A DNA stretch of 43,073 nucleotides from Stenoxybacter acetivorans DSM 19021 (GCF_000745895.1 NZ_JQKE01000020.1:1-43073); one strand, 5' to 3'; shown: positions 8,252-18,139, counted from the stretch's first letter. Program-made: numbers and translations. Notes: generated by a model from the letters alone, not told the origin.

Positions 8252-9289
8252 TCAAATGCCGTATTCATCTTTCCGCCCCAAAATCATCGCATCGCCGTAG
8301 CTGAAAAATCGGTATTGCGCGGCGATGGCATGTTGATAAACAGCACGGATTTCATCAACACCGGAAAACGCGCTCACCAACATCAGCAAAGTGGATTTGG
8401 GTAAATGGAAATTTGTGATTAAGCGGTCTGCCGTTTTAAACGAATAACCCGGCGTGATAAAAATATTGGTATCGCCCCTGCCCGCTTTCAGGCTGCCTGA
8501 AAGCGCGGCAGATTCCAGCGCGCGCATGGCAGTAGTACCGACCGCCCACACCCGTTTCCCCGACTGCTTGGCGGTTTCAATGGCATCAACCGTGTCTTCG
8601 CCCACTTCATACCACTCATTGTGCATTTTGTGCTCGGCAATATTGTTCACACGCACAGGCTGAAACGTGCCCGCGCCCACATGCAAAGTGATTTCACGCA
8701 ATACCGCGCCTTTGCCGCGCAAACGCTGTAATAAATGGTCGGTGAAATGCAATCCTGCGGTGGGCGCGGCAACCGCACCTTCGTGTTTGGCATAAACGGT
8801 TTGGTAACGCGCGTTGTCTGTGTCATCGGCTTCACGCTCGATATACGGCGGCAAAGGCATGTGTCCGATGCGTTCCAACAACGACCACACATCTTCTTCA
8901 CCGAAAAAATGCAGACAAAACAATTCGCCGCGCCGCTCCGTCATGGCTGCCTGAATGCCGCCGTCAAACCACAAACGCGTATTCGGCTTGGGCGATTTGG
9001 ACGCACGAATATGCGCCAACGCCGTGTGTGCATCAATCACCCGCTCCACCAACACCTCAATTTTGCCGCCGCTTTCTTTCTGCCCAAACAGCCGCGCCTT
9101 CATGACCTTGGTGTTATTGAATACCAAAACATCGCCTGCGTTCACATAATCCGCCAAATCGCGAAACCATCTATCCGCCAAAGGCTGCTGCGGCAAAGCC
9201 GCCAGCAAACGGCTGCCGCCGCGCTCGGTGCTCGGTTGCTGCGCAATCAGCTGCGGCGGCAAGTTAAAATCGAAATCATTGATGTGCAT
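8252..9289 (-). CDS. queA: S-adenosylmethionine:tRNA ribosyltransferase-isomerase QueA
   Basis: A 345-aa cytoplasmic enzyme that transfers and isomerises the ribosyl group of SAM onto 7-aminomethyl-7-deazaguanine tRNA to form epoxyqueuosine. Family features include the N-terminus [15 protein letters not shown], the [13 protein letters not shown] block, [11 protein letters not shown] and the C-terminal [18 protein letters not shown]. Length is normal for the family. An uptake-sequence palindrome lies inside the coding region at 8486-8502, which is common in Neisseriaceae. It is a stable housekeeping marker outside the mobile region. Confidence 0.95.
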   Translation of the reverse strand: MHINDFDFNLPPQLIAQQPSTERGGSRLLAALPQQPLADRWFRDLADYVNAGDVLVFNNTKVMKARLFGQKESGGKIEVLVERVIDAHTALAHIRASKSPKPNTRLWFDGGIQAAMTERRGELFCLHFFGEEDVWSLLERIGHMPLPPYIEREADDTDNARYQTVYAKHEGAVAAPTAGLHFTDHLLQRLRGKGAVLREITLHVGAGTFQPVRVNNIAEHKMHNEWYEVGEDTVDAIETAKQSGKRVWAVGTTAMRALESAALSGSLKAGRGDTNIFITPGYSFKTADRLITNFHLPKSTLLMLVSAFSGVDEIRAVYQHAIAAQYRFFSYGDAMILGRKDEYGI

Positions 9290-9387
9290 GGCGTTTTGCA
9301 GGTGTTAATTTAGGATAAAAACGCGCATTATAACGCGGCCGCTGTGGCAAAATGACTGGTAATTATTTTTAAAAATCGGAGAAATAA

Positions 9388-9762
9388 ATGAAAAAATATC
9401 TGGCGGCAGCGGTTTTGGCAGGCACACTGAGTGCATGCATCGAAAGCGGCAATGTGAATACGCAAGGCGAATCCACCGCCAATACCAATATCGGCACAAA
9501 CATCGCCAAAACGCTAATCGACAATCAATGCCGCACCGAATTGAATCAGCGCAGTGAATGGAAATTGATTGTCATGGCAATGACTGCCGAACAAAAACAG
9601 CGGTGGGAAGATAAAATTTGCGGGTGCGCATCAGAGGAAGTACTGCAAAGCATCACATTAACCGATATGGCAAAATTGCTCGACCCCAATCAGCGCACAC
9701 AAGTATTGGCTGATGTATCGGTAAAAACCGTTACCGCCTGCGTCAATCGGCTGATGAAGTGA
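9388..9762 (+). CDS. Small lipoprotein
   Basis: A 124-aa product with a type II signal (MKKYLAAAVLAGTLSACIES), lipobox LSAC with Cys17 as the lipidation site. The mature part has three further cysteines, including CGCASEE. A ribosome-binding site (CGGAGAAATAA) precedes the ATG. Predicted to be anchored to a membrane facing the periplasm. No family recognised; the pattern of a small helical domain with CGC and a late Cys is seen in conserved Neisseriaceae hypothetical proteins. Confidence 0.8.
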   Translation: MKKYLAAAVLAGTLSACIESGNVNTQGESTANTNIGTNIAKTLIDNQCRTELNQRSEWKLIVMAMTAEQKQRWEDKICGCASEEVLQSITLTDMAKLLDPNQRTQVLADVSVKTVTACVNRLMK

Positions 9763-9771
9763 GGTGTAAGC

Positions 9772-10043
9772 TGTAAGCATTCCCGGCGTCGTTTACAGTA
9801 TTGATAGGAAAATGCTGTCATAAACAGCCATAGAAAGAACCCGTTTACTGCCATATCAGTATCAAGAAACAGGGTGGTTTGGCACAGAAGAAAATACACG
9901 CGTTGCCGATTTATCGGCTACCTGTTGCCTCATCAGACCCACCCTGTATCAAGTCTTAAAGAAATACGTTTGCAAGTATTCACACCCCAAAACAGTACTG
10001 CCGTTTTAAACAAGCACGTTACGGCATGAAGCGTTTGGCAAAA
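9772..10043 (+). pseudogene. Decayed copy of the transposase found at the right edge
   Basis: This segment aligns over about 270 nt with 42737 onwards: the left end TGTAAGCATTCC (TGTAAGAATTCC at 42737), then CGTTTACAGTATT, AGAACCCGTTTACTGCC, and TACGGCATGAAGCGTTTGGC near its end. The start codon and several codons are lost and the frame is interrupted. It stops at about 10043, with no right end visible. It lies in the same orientation as the intact copy 33 kb away, just outside the CRISPR operon. Confidence 0.75.
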
Positions 10044-10125
10044 TCAGCGCAGCAGATTTTTTCAAAGAACAATCAATTTGGATACAAACAGCCACCGTTT
10101 CCACTTCAAGCTTGAGAAAAAAACC

Positions 10126-10181
10126 ATTCTTTCTGTCTTGCTCTAAGATGTGAACCATGTTCACAAAAGCACAGAAAGAAT
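10126..10181. promoter_or_regulatory. Nested inverted repeats before the cas operon
   Basis: Outer arms ATTCTTTCTGT (10126-10136) and ACAGAAAGAAT (10171-10181) are perfect complements. Inside them lies an operator-like dyad, TGTGAA-CCATG-TTCACA (10149-10165). The right outer arm ends 6 nt before the ATG of the 65-aa gene, so it overlaps the ribosome-binding region. It could be a repressor site or an RNA hairpin hiding the start. No clear sigma-70 hexamer pair was found. Confidence 0.5.
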
Positions 10182-10187
10182 ATAACG

Positions 10188-10385
10188 ATGAGCGATAAAA
10201 ACTGGTTCAAATTCACCATTAATGACATTGGCACTGTTGAAGTCAATGGCAGCAATGATGTGGTGAAAACCGCGATTGCGGCAATCGGATTAGTGGTCAT
10301 CGGAGCAACTTGCTTGTATTACTCTGTCTTAAATCAATCGATGATTCCCGCCGCTGCGATAGCCATCAAGACATTTATCAAATAA
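10188..10385 (+). CDS. 65-aa predicted membrane protein upstream of cas1
   Basis: The product has a polar N-terminus (MSDKNWFKFTINDIGTVEVN), one clear membrane segment (about residues 27-48) and a second shorter hydrophobic stretch near the C-terminus (MIPAAAIAIKTFI). An AGAAAG-type purine-rich stretch precedes the ATG. The gene ends 24 nt before cas1 in the same direction, so it is probably the first gene of the cas operon. No family recognised. It could be a chance neighbour, but the spacing and the dyads upstream suggest otherwise. Confidence 0.55.
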   Translation: MSDKNWFKFTINDIGTVEVNGSNDVVKTAIAAIGLVVIGATCLYYSVLNQSMIPAAAIAIKTFIK

Positions 10386-10409
10386 GACACATCAAGTAAA
10401 GGGCACGAT

Positions 10410-11372
10410 ATGAGCAGTTTATACCTTGATAAAAAAGGCTTGACCTTACGCACCCAAAAAGACACCCTGTTGATTTACGAAGCAGACCGCCGCGTTGCCA
10501 ACATTCCCTTGCGCCTGTTGGAACGGCTGATGATTATCGGGCAAATTCAGCTGACCGCTTCGGTTTTGGGCAAGCTCGGCAGCTTGGGCATCGGCGTGGT
10601 TGTGTTAAGCGGTTTGAAGCATGAAATCAGCTTGCTTTTGCCTGCCAAAGCCGATGCCGCGCGGCGATTAAATCAATATCGGCATTGCACTCAAAACGCC
10701 CTACCTTTGGCGCAACAACTGCTGGCGGATAAATTCAGTACGCAGCAAGCACATTTGCATCATTATCAAACCACCGACCACAGCCTTTGGCAACATTGGC
10801 ACACCCAAATCAACCAAGCGAAAAGCCTCGAAACCCTGCTGGGCTTGGAAGGGCAAGCCGCCAAATACTATTGGCGGCAACTGGCAAGCCTGTTGCCTGC
10901 CGAATGGCTGTTTCAGGGCAGGAAAAAGCACCCCGCGCCCGACCCCGTTAATGCCCTGCTGTCTCTCAGCTACACCCTGCTTTATGCCGAAAGCGTTCGC
11001 CTGCTAACCGCTGCCGGTTTAGATTCATCTTTGGGCTTTTACCACCAGCCGCAAGCCAATCGCGCTTCACTGGCGTGCGATGTAATGGAACCCGTTCGCG
11101 CCGACATTGATCGCTGGGTGTGGCAACACCTCTTACAAGGCACTTGGCAAGCGAGCGATTTTGAATACCAATACGGCGCGTGCTTGTTACATAAAGCCCA
11201 ACGCCAAGCCTACTACCCCTTGTTTGAAGCCGATGCTGCCGGCTGGCGGGCACATTTAAAGCAAGAAATCCACACTTGTCTTAACCGCTTTAACATTGAG
11301 TGCGCCAACACGGAAAACGATACCCAATGGCAAACATGGGCACAAATATGCCGCAAAACATCAAACAACTGA
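10410..11372 (+). CDS. cas1: CRISPR integrase Cas1
   Basis: A 320-aa protein with an N-terminal beta domain (SLYLDKKGLTLRTQKDTLLI) and a C-terminal alpha-helical catalytic domain. Metal ligands are in place: E147 (LLGLEGQAAKYYW), H212 (GFYHQP) and D224/E227 (ACDVMEPVRADID). It integrates new spacers at the leader-repeat junction together with Cas2. It is followed by two overlapping cas2-like genes, and no cas3, cas9, cas10, cas7 or cas5 is present in the window. The protein looks functional. The subtype is not assigned; a stand-alone adaptation module or one acting with an effector locus elsewhere are both possible. Confidence 0.93.
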   Translation: MSSLYLDKKGLTLRTQKDTLLIYEADRRVANIPLRLLERLMIIGQIQLTASVLGKLGSLGIGVVVLSGLKHEISLLLPAKADAARRLNQYRHCTQNALPLAQQLLADKFSTQQAHLHHYQTTDHSLWQHWHTQINQAKSLETLLGLEGQAAKYYWRQLASLLPAEWLFQGRKKHPAPDPVNALLSLSYTLLYAESVRLLTAAGLDSSLGFYHQPQANRASLACDVMEPVRADIDRWVWQHLLQGTWQASDFEYQYGACLLHKAQRQAYYPLFEADAAGWRAHLKQEIHTCLNRFNIECANTENDTQWQTWAQICRKTSNN

Positions 11373-11653
11373 TGGTGTATGACATCGCCGATAAGCAACG
11401 TTTACAGCGCATCTACCGCCGCTGCAGTCAATCCGCCTTGCCTCTGCAAAACAGCGTATTTTTGTATCAAGGCGGTTGGGCGGAATGGCAGCACTTATGG
11501 CAGGATTTGCAAAAGCTGTTGCAAATTGATGAAGATTCCTTGTGGGTATTTCGCTTGGATAATCGTTTGTATTGCCGCCGATTCGGCAAGAAAATCTTAC
11601 CCGACGGCGTGATTTTAACGGGGGATTTATGCCTGAACGCACTGATTACTTGA
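11348..11653 (+). CDS. cas2: Cas2-like protein, first copy
   Basis: A 101-aa product with the Cas2 beginning (IKQLMVYDIADKQRLQRIYR), a QNSVFLYQGG strand and a WVFRLDNRLYCRRFG strand matching the ferredoxin-like Cas2 fold. The start is uncertain: ATG 11348 overlaps cas1 by 25 nt and gives a normal first strand. ATG 11372 overlaps the cas1 stop as TGATG and would suit coupled translation, but it leaves a very short first strand. It overlaps the next cas2-like gene by 25 nt. Confidence 0.8.
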   Translation: MPQNIKQLMVYDIADKQRLQRIYRRCSQSALPLQNSVFLYQGGWAEWQHLWQDLQKLLQIDEDSLWVFRLDNRLYCRRFGKKILPDGVILTGDLCLNALIT

Positions 11654-11907
11654 TTTGCTACGACATCGGCAACAGCCGTGCCCGCCGCAGCGTTGCCCAA
11701 ATGTTACAAGCCTATGCCATCGGCAAACAAAAGTCGGCGTATTTGTGTCGGCTGACTTTGGCGGAACGGCAGCTATTGGAACAAAAATTAAACGATTTAC
11801 TGGCAGACAATGATGCCTTATTGCTGCTCAGCCTCGGAGAACATTATCCTGCTCACTATTTGGGGCTGGCGAAACCATGGGAAACGCCGTTTTTTGTGGT
11901 GGCATAA
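11629..11907 (+). CDS. cas2: Cas2-like protein, second and different copy
   Basis: A 92-aa product beginning MPERTDYLICYDIGNSRARR, with the Cas2 first strand and conserved D, then QKSAYLCRLTLAERQLLEQK and a C-terminal LLLLSLGE strand. GGGGATTT precedes the ATG at 11629. It shows only fold-level similarity to the preceding Cas2-like protein, so this is not a recent duplication. Cas2 normally acts as a homodimer; two different adjacent forms could make a heterodimer, which is inference. An uptake-sequence palindrome (11914-11930) follows the stop. Confidence 0.8.
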   Translation: MPERTDYLICYDIGNSRARRSVAQMLQAYAIGKQKSAYLCRLTLAERQLLEQKLNDLLADNDALLLLSLGEHYPAHYLGLAKPWETPFFVVA

Positions 11908-11930
11908 ACCGTGTTTCAGGCTGCCTGAAA

Positions 11931-12134
11931 AAAACGGTATGACAGCAATAACAAAGCGTGAGAAAATAACAAATATCGCTTGCGGTTTAATCGGTTGGCA
12001 TTGCCAATAATGACAACAAGCACTGAAACTGCCTTTAACAAAACTTAGGAAAGTAAGTTTTTGATAAGATTTTTATTTACACAAATAAACAAAAATCTAT
12101 TTGATTTACTGGAGTATTTTTTGTAAAGGGCTGG
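11931..12134 (+). promoter_or_regulatory. CRISPR leader
   Basis: An AT-rich stretch between the second cas2-like gene and the first repeat, ending CTGG at the repeat boundary. It holds a 7-bp hairpin, TTTATTT-ACAC-AAATAAA (12072-12089). The array is oldest (degenerate) at the opposite end, so new spacers enter here and transcription should run rightwards. The repeat then ends ATTAAGAC, similar to the 8-nt 5' handles of type I and III crRNAs. Confidence 0.7.
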
Positions 12135-12448
12135 GGGATTCAAACCCCCTGATTTCAAAGGGATTAAGACAAATCAGGGTATTTTTCTTGCGTTTCCTTG
12201 ATACGGGATTCAAACCCCCTGATTTCAAAGGGATTAAGACGCTTCGCTTTCTGACTGCTCGCCGCTTGCTGTTGGGATTCAAACCCCCTGATTTCAAAGG
12301 GATTAAGACGGATTGACTAAACTCATGTCCGCTGCAACAACACGGGATTCAAACCCCCTGATTTCAAAGGGATTAAGACAATAACATTTGTTTCACCGCA
12401 TTATGGAACCAGGGGATTCAAACCCCCTGATTTCAAAGGGATTAAGAC
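12135..12448 (+). CRISPR. CRISPR array, leader-proximal block (5 perfect repeats)
   Basis: Five identical 36-nt repeats start at 12135, 12205, 12274, 12344 and 12413; each begins GGGATTCAAACC and ends AAAGGGATTAAGAC. The four normal spacers are 34, 33, 34 and 33 nt. The repeat can fold through CCCT/AGGG. After the fifth repeat, in place of a normal spacer, comes 4,978 bp of phage-type coding sequence, then the array resumes at 17427. I did not find any of the four short spacers elsewhere in the window by eye. Confidence 0.95.
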
Positions 12449-15400
12449 TTAGCAAGGCTTGCCATAATCGCATCAATAGCATCTTCTGCCATTGAACCGG
12501 TACGACCTTTTAACGCCTTATCTCTGCTTTGGTTGATTTTTGTTTGTCCTTGAACAATAACATCATCAATATCACTTTCTTTATTATCACCGGTCAATGG
12601 CACATACAAAGGATTTGCTTTAAAAGCATCATATTCAGTTTGTGTAATTCTTCCGCTGTTTAAGTCAATATCTAACTTATGGTGCAATAATTGGTACAAT
12701 GGCTTAGCAATTTCTTCCAGCTTTTTCTTCGGAATTAGTTTCTCAAAGTTAGCAACGACCAAATCAGATTTGGCGTTATTGTATCCACCGGCAACACCGC
12801 GTTTAAATTTATTTTCCTGCGGATTAGGATTATTGACATCACTTTGCCTGTTCAATAAATCACGTTTCGCAATAAGCATTTTGTTATAACTTTTATCATC
12901 TTGCTTTTCGTTATATATTTTTTCCGCTGCGTTGTACGCATTTTCATCTTGCCGAATTAAGTCTGTATTTTTGATTTTGGCGTAACGGGCGGACATCCAA
13001 TAGCCAACGATACGCTTCACATCTTCCGCGTCCATTTTGTATTCGACCGCCGCATCGCTCATCAATTTAAAAGCAGGTTTCAGATAGCTTACTTCCGCTT
13101 CGCTGTTCAATGCCGTGCGGATACCCCCTGCGCGGTACATGGCGGATTTAAGGTCAAGCTGCAAACGTTTACCAATAGGTAAGCCCTCAGTCCAGCGCAA
13201 AACGGGAACTAAGTTATCGGCGAACAATTCCAGTCCGGTATCAATGACTTCATCTTTCAGCCACTTTTTAAACGCGCTGTAGTTCTGAATACTGGGTTTT
13301 TGCCAAACACTGTCTGATTTCCCTGTTTTTGAGAAATCAATAATTTCATTGCTTTGTCTGCTGAACCGCTTGTTTTCTTGACCTGCATCAACTTTTTCAA
13401 CAAAAGGATTGTTTTTTCTATAGCCTTGTAAATTCCTTTCTGTTAGAATGCGCTTACGCCCTTGGGTGTTGCGTAGCGTATCGGACAATCGGAGTCCGAC
13501 CGTTCTTGGCACAACCTCACGGGCTTTTTCTTTGTCCGCGTAACGCAATAAACCATCGTTCAACCAACGACCATACGGTTTTGTACTGTCCGTATTATCA
13601 TAAGCGTTTACCAACAAATGCGTTTCCAGAGCATCATCTTTCGGCTCAAGAATGATTAAAGCAGGATTACCACGCACTTGCTCCGGCGCAACAAACACCA
13701 ATCTGTCTTTCACCGTTTCACTGTCAAACACCAAAGCAGGGTTATCAATCCAGTCAGGGATTTTTTTCCACACTTCAGCCGTCATATTGGCATGATTGTA
13801 CTTACTGTCTATTACCTTGCTTTCTTTTAAGACAACAGGCATATCACCATAGCCAAGCATATCCAGCATATCGGAACGGTTTAGTACAGTTACACCGACA
13901 CGATTTGCTTTCTCATCGCTAAACAGTTCATCAATCCGCCGCTCATAAGCTGCTTTTGTGGCATCTGTTCGGCTGTAGCGAATATCATTGTTGTCGGCAT
14001 CAAACGTGCCAGTGTTATCAGTTGCTGATTTGACTTGATTTGGGTTAAACGCCGCATATTCTGCATAGCCGTCTCCCTCATCAATTATCGTACCGTCATA
14101 TCCTTGTTTAATTAACTCTTCTCTTACTTTAGTGCCTTGCATATCAGAAGAGGGTTTTTCTGTTGGTTGCCGGATATTTAAAAAGTAACTGCCGGATTTT
14201 CCATAATCACCAGCCTCTTGCTCATCTTGTGAAAAGAAAAATGCAGGAATATCGGCATCACGTCTGGCTTTTGACAAATCAAACTCTGTAAACTTGTCTG
14301 ATGTACCGTGATAAACCACCAGCGGTTCACCTGTTTCTGCGTTCACCACCTTAGAAGCGTTATCAGGGTCGTTCTCCCAATCGCCGAACCATTCTTTAAA
14401 TTCAGGCGTGCGTACCTGCACCCACTGACGATAGTTCAAATCAGTATCACCGTTGGCTTTGACTTCGTTATAAGCCTCTTCACCGCCGTATTGTTTAGCG
14501 GTTTCTTTAAATGATTTCTCATTAGAGCCGACACGGCTAAAGTACTTCTCTTGGATATTCACATCATCTTCATAGAAGATAACGTAATTATCAATCGGCT
14601 TTCTGTTAGCTTTTCTGCTGCCTTCACCAAGATACTTGATGCCTTTAACACCATGTTTCAGTAACTCAAGCGAGGCTTCTTTTTCAGGATTTTCGCGATT
14701 ACGATTTTCAAATACCAAGTCTTCATACAGTTCTCCGCCGTTCATATCTTTCGGAGGGGCATTGCCATACTCGTCTATTTTGACGTATATCTCTTCCAAT
14801 GCGTCTTGAACTTTCGGCGGCTGTTTATCAAAGACAGCATTTTCATCAAGCATTTCATCAATTTCAGGAATATCAACGCGATAAAGCTGCCCTTTAACTT
14901 TTTTGACTTTACCGTCATCAATAAGTTTCATTGCTTTAATAACATCTTCTGCACGAGCATAAAGAGTATTTTTTATAATAGTTATTTGATAATCATCCAA
15001 TAATTCACTGGTAATCTTATAGGGGTTATCACTATTATCATCAACAGACTTTTTCAGTTTTTCATAGTCGTCTATTTGAACTATGATGCCATCAATCATG
15101 TCATATCCGCGAATATCACTCTCCATAAGAATATCTACTGACAATTTTTCAATATCGCTAATGTATCTATCTGGCTCGTTATAAATATCTAATAAATTAT
15201 ATACTTTTCCATTGATACTAATTCTATTTTCTCCGAGAATTGAAAGCCGTTCCCGATAATATTTATCGGAAATATCCTTGTCGCTGCTGAAATACAATCC
15301 CCAGCCATGTACTTGCGCACCCTCACCAGTACCAATATTTTTTGTACTAAATCTATCAAAATTATGCGGAGAGCCGTGCCAAGCAATCAAATTGCGCAAC

Positions 15401-17424
15401 ACACCAACACCGCTGCCGCCTTGATTATTAGATGCCTGAATATCACCCTCAATCTTACCCATGAGTGCAAAAATATCCGCATCGGTAACTTGATGTGTTC
15501 TCCCGAATAATCGACGAATCAGATTAGCCAGCTGTGTTTTCAGCTTTTGTAATCGGCTGGGAATGCCGCCTCTTTGCAGAGCAATGGGGATTTTTTTAAA
15601 ACCATAATCACGGTAACGGTTTTCAATCAAAGCAAAATCGCCTGTTTTCACCGCACCGAATAATTCGGCGGCCGCTTCTTCCAATGCTGCTAATCGGCTT
15701 CTTGCAGCAGGGTCGTCCGCATCTTTGCGCATTGACTGAATGGCATCAGCTAATTGTTTGAAAGTGCCGTGTTCTTCCAGATTTTGAAATATTCTTTCAT
15801 AGTCTTTCCGTCCGCGAACATCAATGCCTCTGTGAACCAGTTCATGCCAAGCCGCCAATTGAGCCATGCGCGGCGTAACATTATCGGCAATGAGTTTTAT
15901 TCTGCCTGTTGCAGGGTCATACCAACCCGCCACCCCGTCTAATTCCGATAAACTTTGTCGGGTATTGTTGCCGTTTTCTTGCCGTTGAATTTCGTTCAAT
16001 GCTTGTTGTTGCGTTAAAACATCAATTTGTTTGGCATGTTCGCCCACGGCATCGCGCACCGCTTGGGCTATTTTGTCCCGGTGTGTGTCTTTCATCGCAC
16101 TGCGCGAATAACGGGTATTCCCACCCGTTAAATAAAAATCATCATTCAGCTCATAGACTTTATCAGTTTGTTCTTCTACTTCTGTTTCAGTTCTTTCTTG
16201 GTTTTCGCCAAGGCTTCTTTCATCGCCGCTGCTGCGATTGGGTCGTTGTTGATTTTGTTGATTAAGCTCGTCAGCGCGTCCGGCTTCTCTTGCGCTTTCT
16301 GTTCCGTCTTGATTGATGCCTTGTTGTTGTTCATATTGTTTCCTTGCTTGTCTTAATAATTCGCCTTTGGTTGGCGGTTGTTGGTTGTTAAAAACATCAC
16401 CTTGGTTGGGATTTCCGCGTGATGCCAGTGCATCATAGTAATTACCAAGCAATGCAGTGATCGCTTTTGCGCTTCGTTTATTATCGTCCAAAAACTTAAC
16501 TAATTCACGCGCAACATCATTTAAATCCGTATCAGCAAACATGCTTTGCTGTGCCAGATAATCATTGACTGATTGCCCTGTCTCTTGCAGCTGATTTAAT
16601 TTTTCAACCGCTTGAATAATCTCCCCTGAAATATCCGCATCGTGCATCTGTTTAGTTCGGATATAGTCTTTTGCCTTGGCGATTTTCGGTGCGATTTGCT
16701 TTAAAGAGTTTGCTAAATTTCTTCGCCCCTCATCTGTACTCTCTACCAACCGTTCAAGGGCAGGGCTGTTACCGTATGCACGGTAAATCAGCGCATTCTC
16801 AAGACGGCGCACTCCTGTTTTACTCAACCGTCCGTCTGCATCAACCATTTCAGCCTGTACAGTCGTTGGCATTGCTCCGACAAAGCGGCGCACAAAATCA
16901 CTATTACTTTGTGTGTTCAGTTCAAAAGAATTATTTGCATGAAAAGTACCAAAATCAGGCAATCTATCCGCATCAACTTGAGACTGCTCAAGCTCCGACA
17001 TCTTTAATCCGCCGCCCTCATTAGAAGACACCGCCATTTTTTTGACATCAACATTATTTTTCAAACGGCGCACCAAAACAGGCTTACTCATCGCCTCAAT
17101 ATCTTCACGCCGCAAGCCGAAATTATCAGCATTGTTGATTAAATACTGCTTATAGTTTCCGTCTTGATTATTGTCATACGATTGACGAATAGCCAGCATA
17201 CGACCATTACCACCGATAATCGTTTTGCCGTCATTGGCAAGCGTAGGCGCACCTGTCCCAATATCCTTACTGTCTCCCAGTAATTCAGGTTCAAGATTAT
17301 TAGCGATTTTATTGATTTGTACTTGAGATGCGGCGCGGTTTCTGTTTCGATACTGATTATCAGCTTGAGAGATTGTAGGCGTCAAATCATCAGCTTCTGC
17401 AATCTCCAAGTCCGCATCTTGCAT
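12442..17424 (-). pseudogene. Phage large polyvalent protein gene fragment lying as a giant spacer
   Basis: An open frame of 1,660 codons on the minus strand. Domains in order: a DdrB-like ParB-type N-terminal domain (GGNGRMLAIRQ near residue 71), a glutamine-rich linker, a zinc-metallopeptidase-like HELVHRG near residue 528, an ADP-ribosyltransferase-like domain (AWHGSPHNFDRF near 685, GWGLYFSS), a second one (VVYHGTSDKFTEF near 1038), a MuF/nuclease-like region around 1170-1350, and the start of an LPD38-like helical domain to the end. These belong to polyvalent proteins injected by phages and mobile elements. Both ends are artificial: the stop TAA lies inside a CRISPR repeat, and the first ATG lies 2 nt inside the segment with no ribosome-binding site. 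The foreign segment proper is 12449-17426. It is probably not expressed as a protein. Confidence 0.85.
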
Positions 17425-17426
17425 CT

Positions 17427-17864
17427 GGGATTCAAACCCCCTGATTTCAAAGGGATTAAGACAATTTGCTCAGCTGCACTTTTAACGGATTCAAACCCCC
17501 TGATTTCAAAGGGATTAAGACATTTTTGGCACGGATAAACCCATGTTTACCCCAGATTAAAACCTCCCTAACTTCAAAGAGATTAAGACGTTTTTTCGTC
17601 ATGCACTGTTGTTTTACAAATGAATTAAAACCTCCCTGATTTCAAAGGGATTAAGACGTATATCGTGCGCATCGACGACAAACTGACCAAGATTCAAACC
17701 CCCTGATTTCAAAGAGATTACGACACATAGCCCGTTCCGTTGTAGTATTCTTGATAGGGGTTAAAACCTTCCTGACTTCTAAAGGGATTACGACGTTTTA
17801 TTTCTACCATTTTCAATTTGAGCAATTGGGGTTAAAACCTCCCTGACTTCAAAGGGATTAAGAT
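17427..17864 (+). CRISPR. CRISPR array, distal degenerating block (7 repeats)
   Basis: Repeats start at about 17427 (perfect), 17486 (first base changed), 17554, 17622, 17689, 17758 and 17828. Spacers are 23, 32, 32, 31, 33 and 33 nt. The 23-nt spacer (17463-17485) next to the giant insert is unusually short. Several distal repeats belong to a second dialect, GATTAAAACCTCCCTGACTTC in place of GATTCAAACCCCCTGATTTC (one extra base). The 17689 repeat is of the first type, so the dialects alternate. The last repeat ends AGAT. Degeneration away from the leader is the normal ageing pattern. Confidence 0.92.
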
Positions 17865-17985
17865 GCCGCGTGCAGTTACTGAGTGAATTACTATCCTTTG
17901 GTTAATAAAATACAATAGCCTTTAAGTAACTAAAATTGTAAAAAATATAATTTGTGATCATTTGATCTTATTGTATTTATATATA

Positions 17986-18068
17986 AAGAAAACCACCCGA
18001 TTTGGACTGCACCTCAAAGTTGGGTTTGGATATCCAATTTTCAGGGTGCAGTTCAATTGGGTGGTTTT
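17986..18068. repeat. Long imperfect palindrome, possible fused insertion-sequence ends
   Basis: The left arm AAACCACCCGATTTGGACTG and the right arm ending GTTCAATTGGGTGGTTT are near-perfect complements. Both continue inward through TGCACC and an AAAGTTGG/CCAATTTT pair. The total is about 80 bp. It looks like two ends of one insertion sequence joined, or a miniature element. It lies exactly between the CRISPR array and the traU fragment, so it may mark the break that removed the upstream half of the transfer operon. The AT-rich DNA at 17865-17985 holds no gene. Confidence 0.55.
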
Positions 18069-18101
18069 GGCGATAAGTGCAGTGTTATTGTTATTCAGAA
18101 A

Positions 18102-18131
18102 TAAAAAAATCCGCATTGGAACACAATGCGG
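18102..18131 (-). terminator. Intrinsic terminator reading leftwards
   Basis: An 8-bp perfect stem, CCGCATTG/CAATGCGG (18111-18118 and 18124-18131), followed on the minus strand by ATTTTTTT. It would stop minus-strand transcripts, for example from a lost insertion-sequence gene. It has no T-run on the plus strand. Confidence 0.6.
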
Positions 18132-18139
18132 GCTGGTAA

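Noticed and set aside
12101..12316. A 71-codon ORF running through the first CRISPR repeats
   Set aside because: It is the translation of identical repeats and spacers; no ribosome-binding site and no protein character.
12442..17424. The 1,660-codon frame as a functional host gene
   Set aside because: No ribosome-binding site, first ATG lies at the repeat edge, and its stop codon comes from the repeat. The domain series is cut at both ends.
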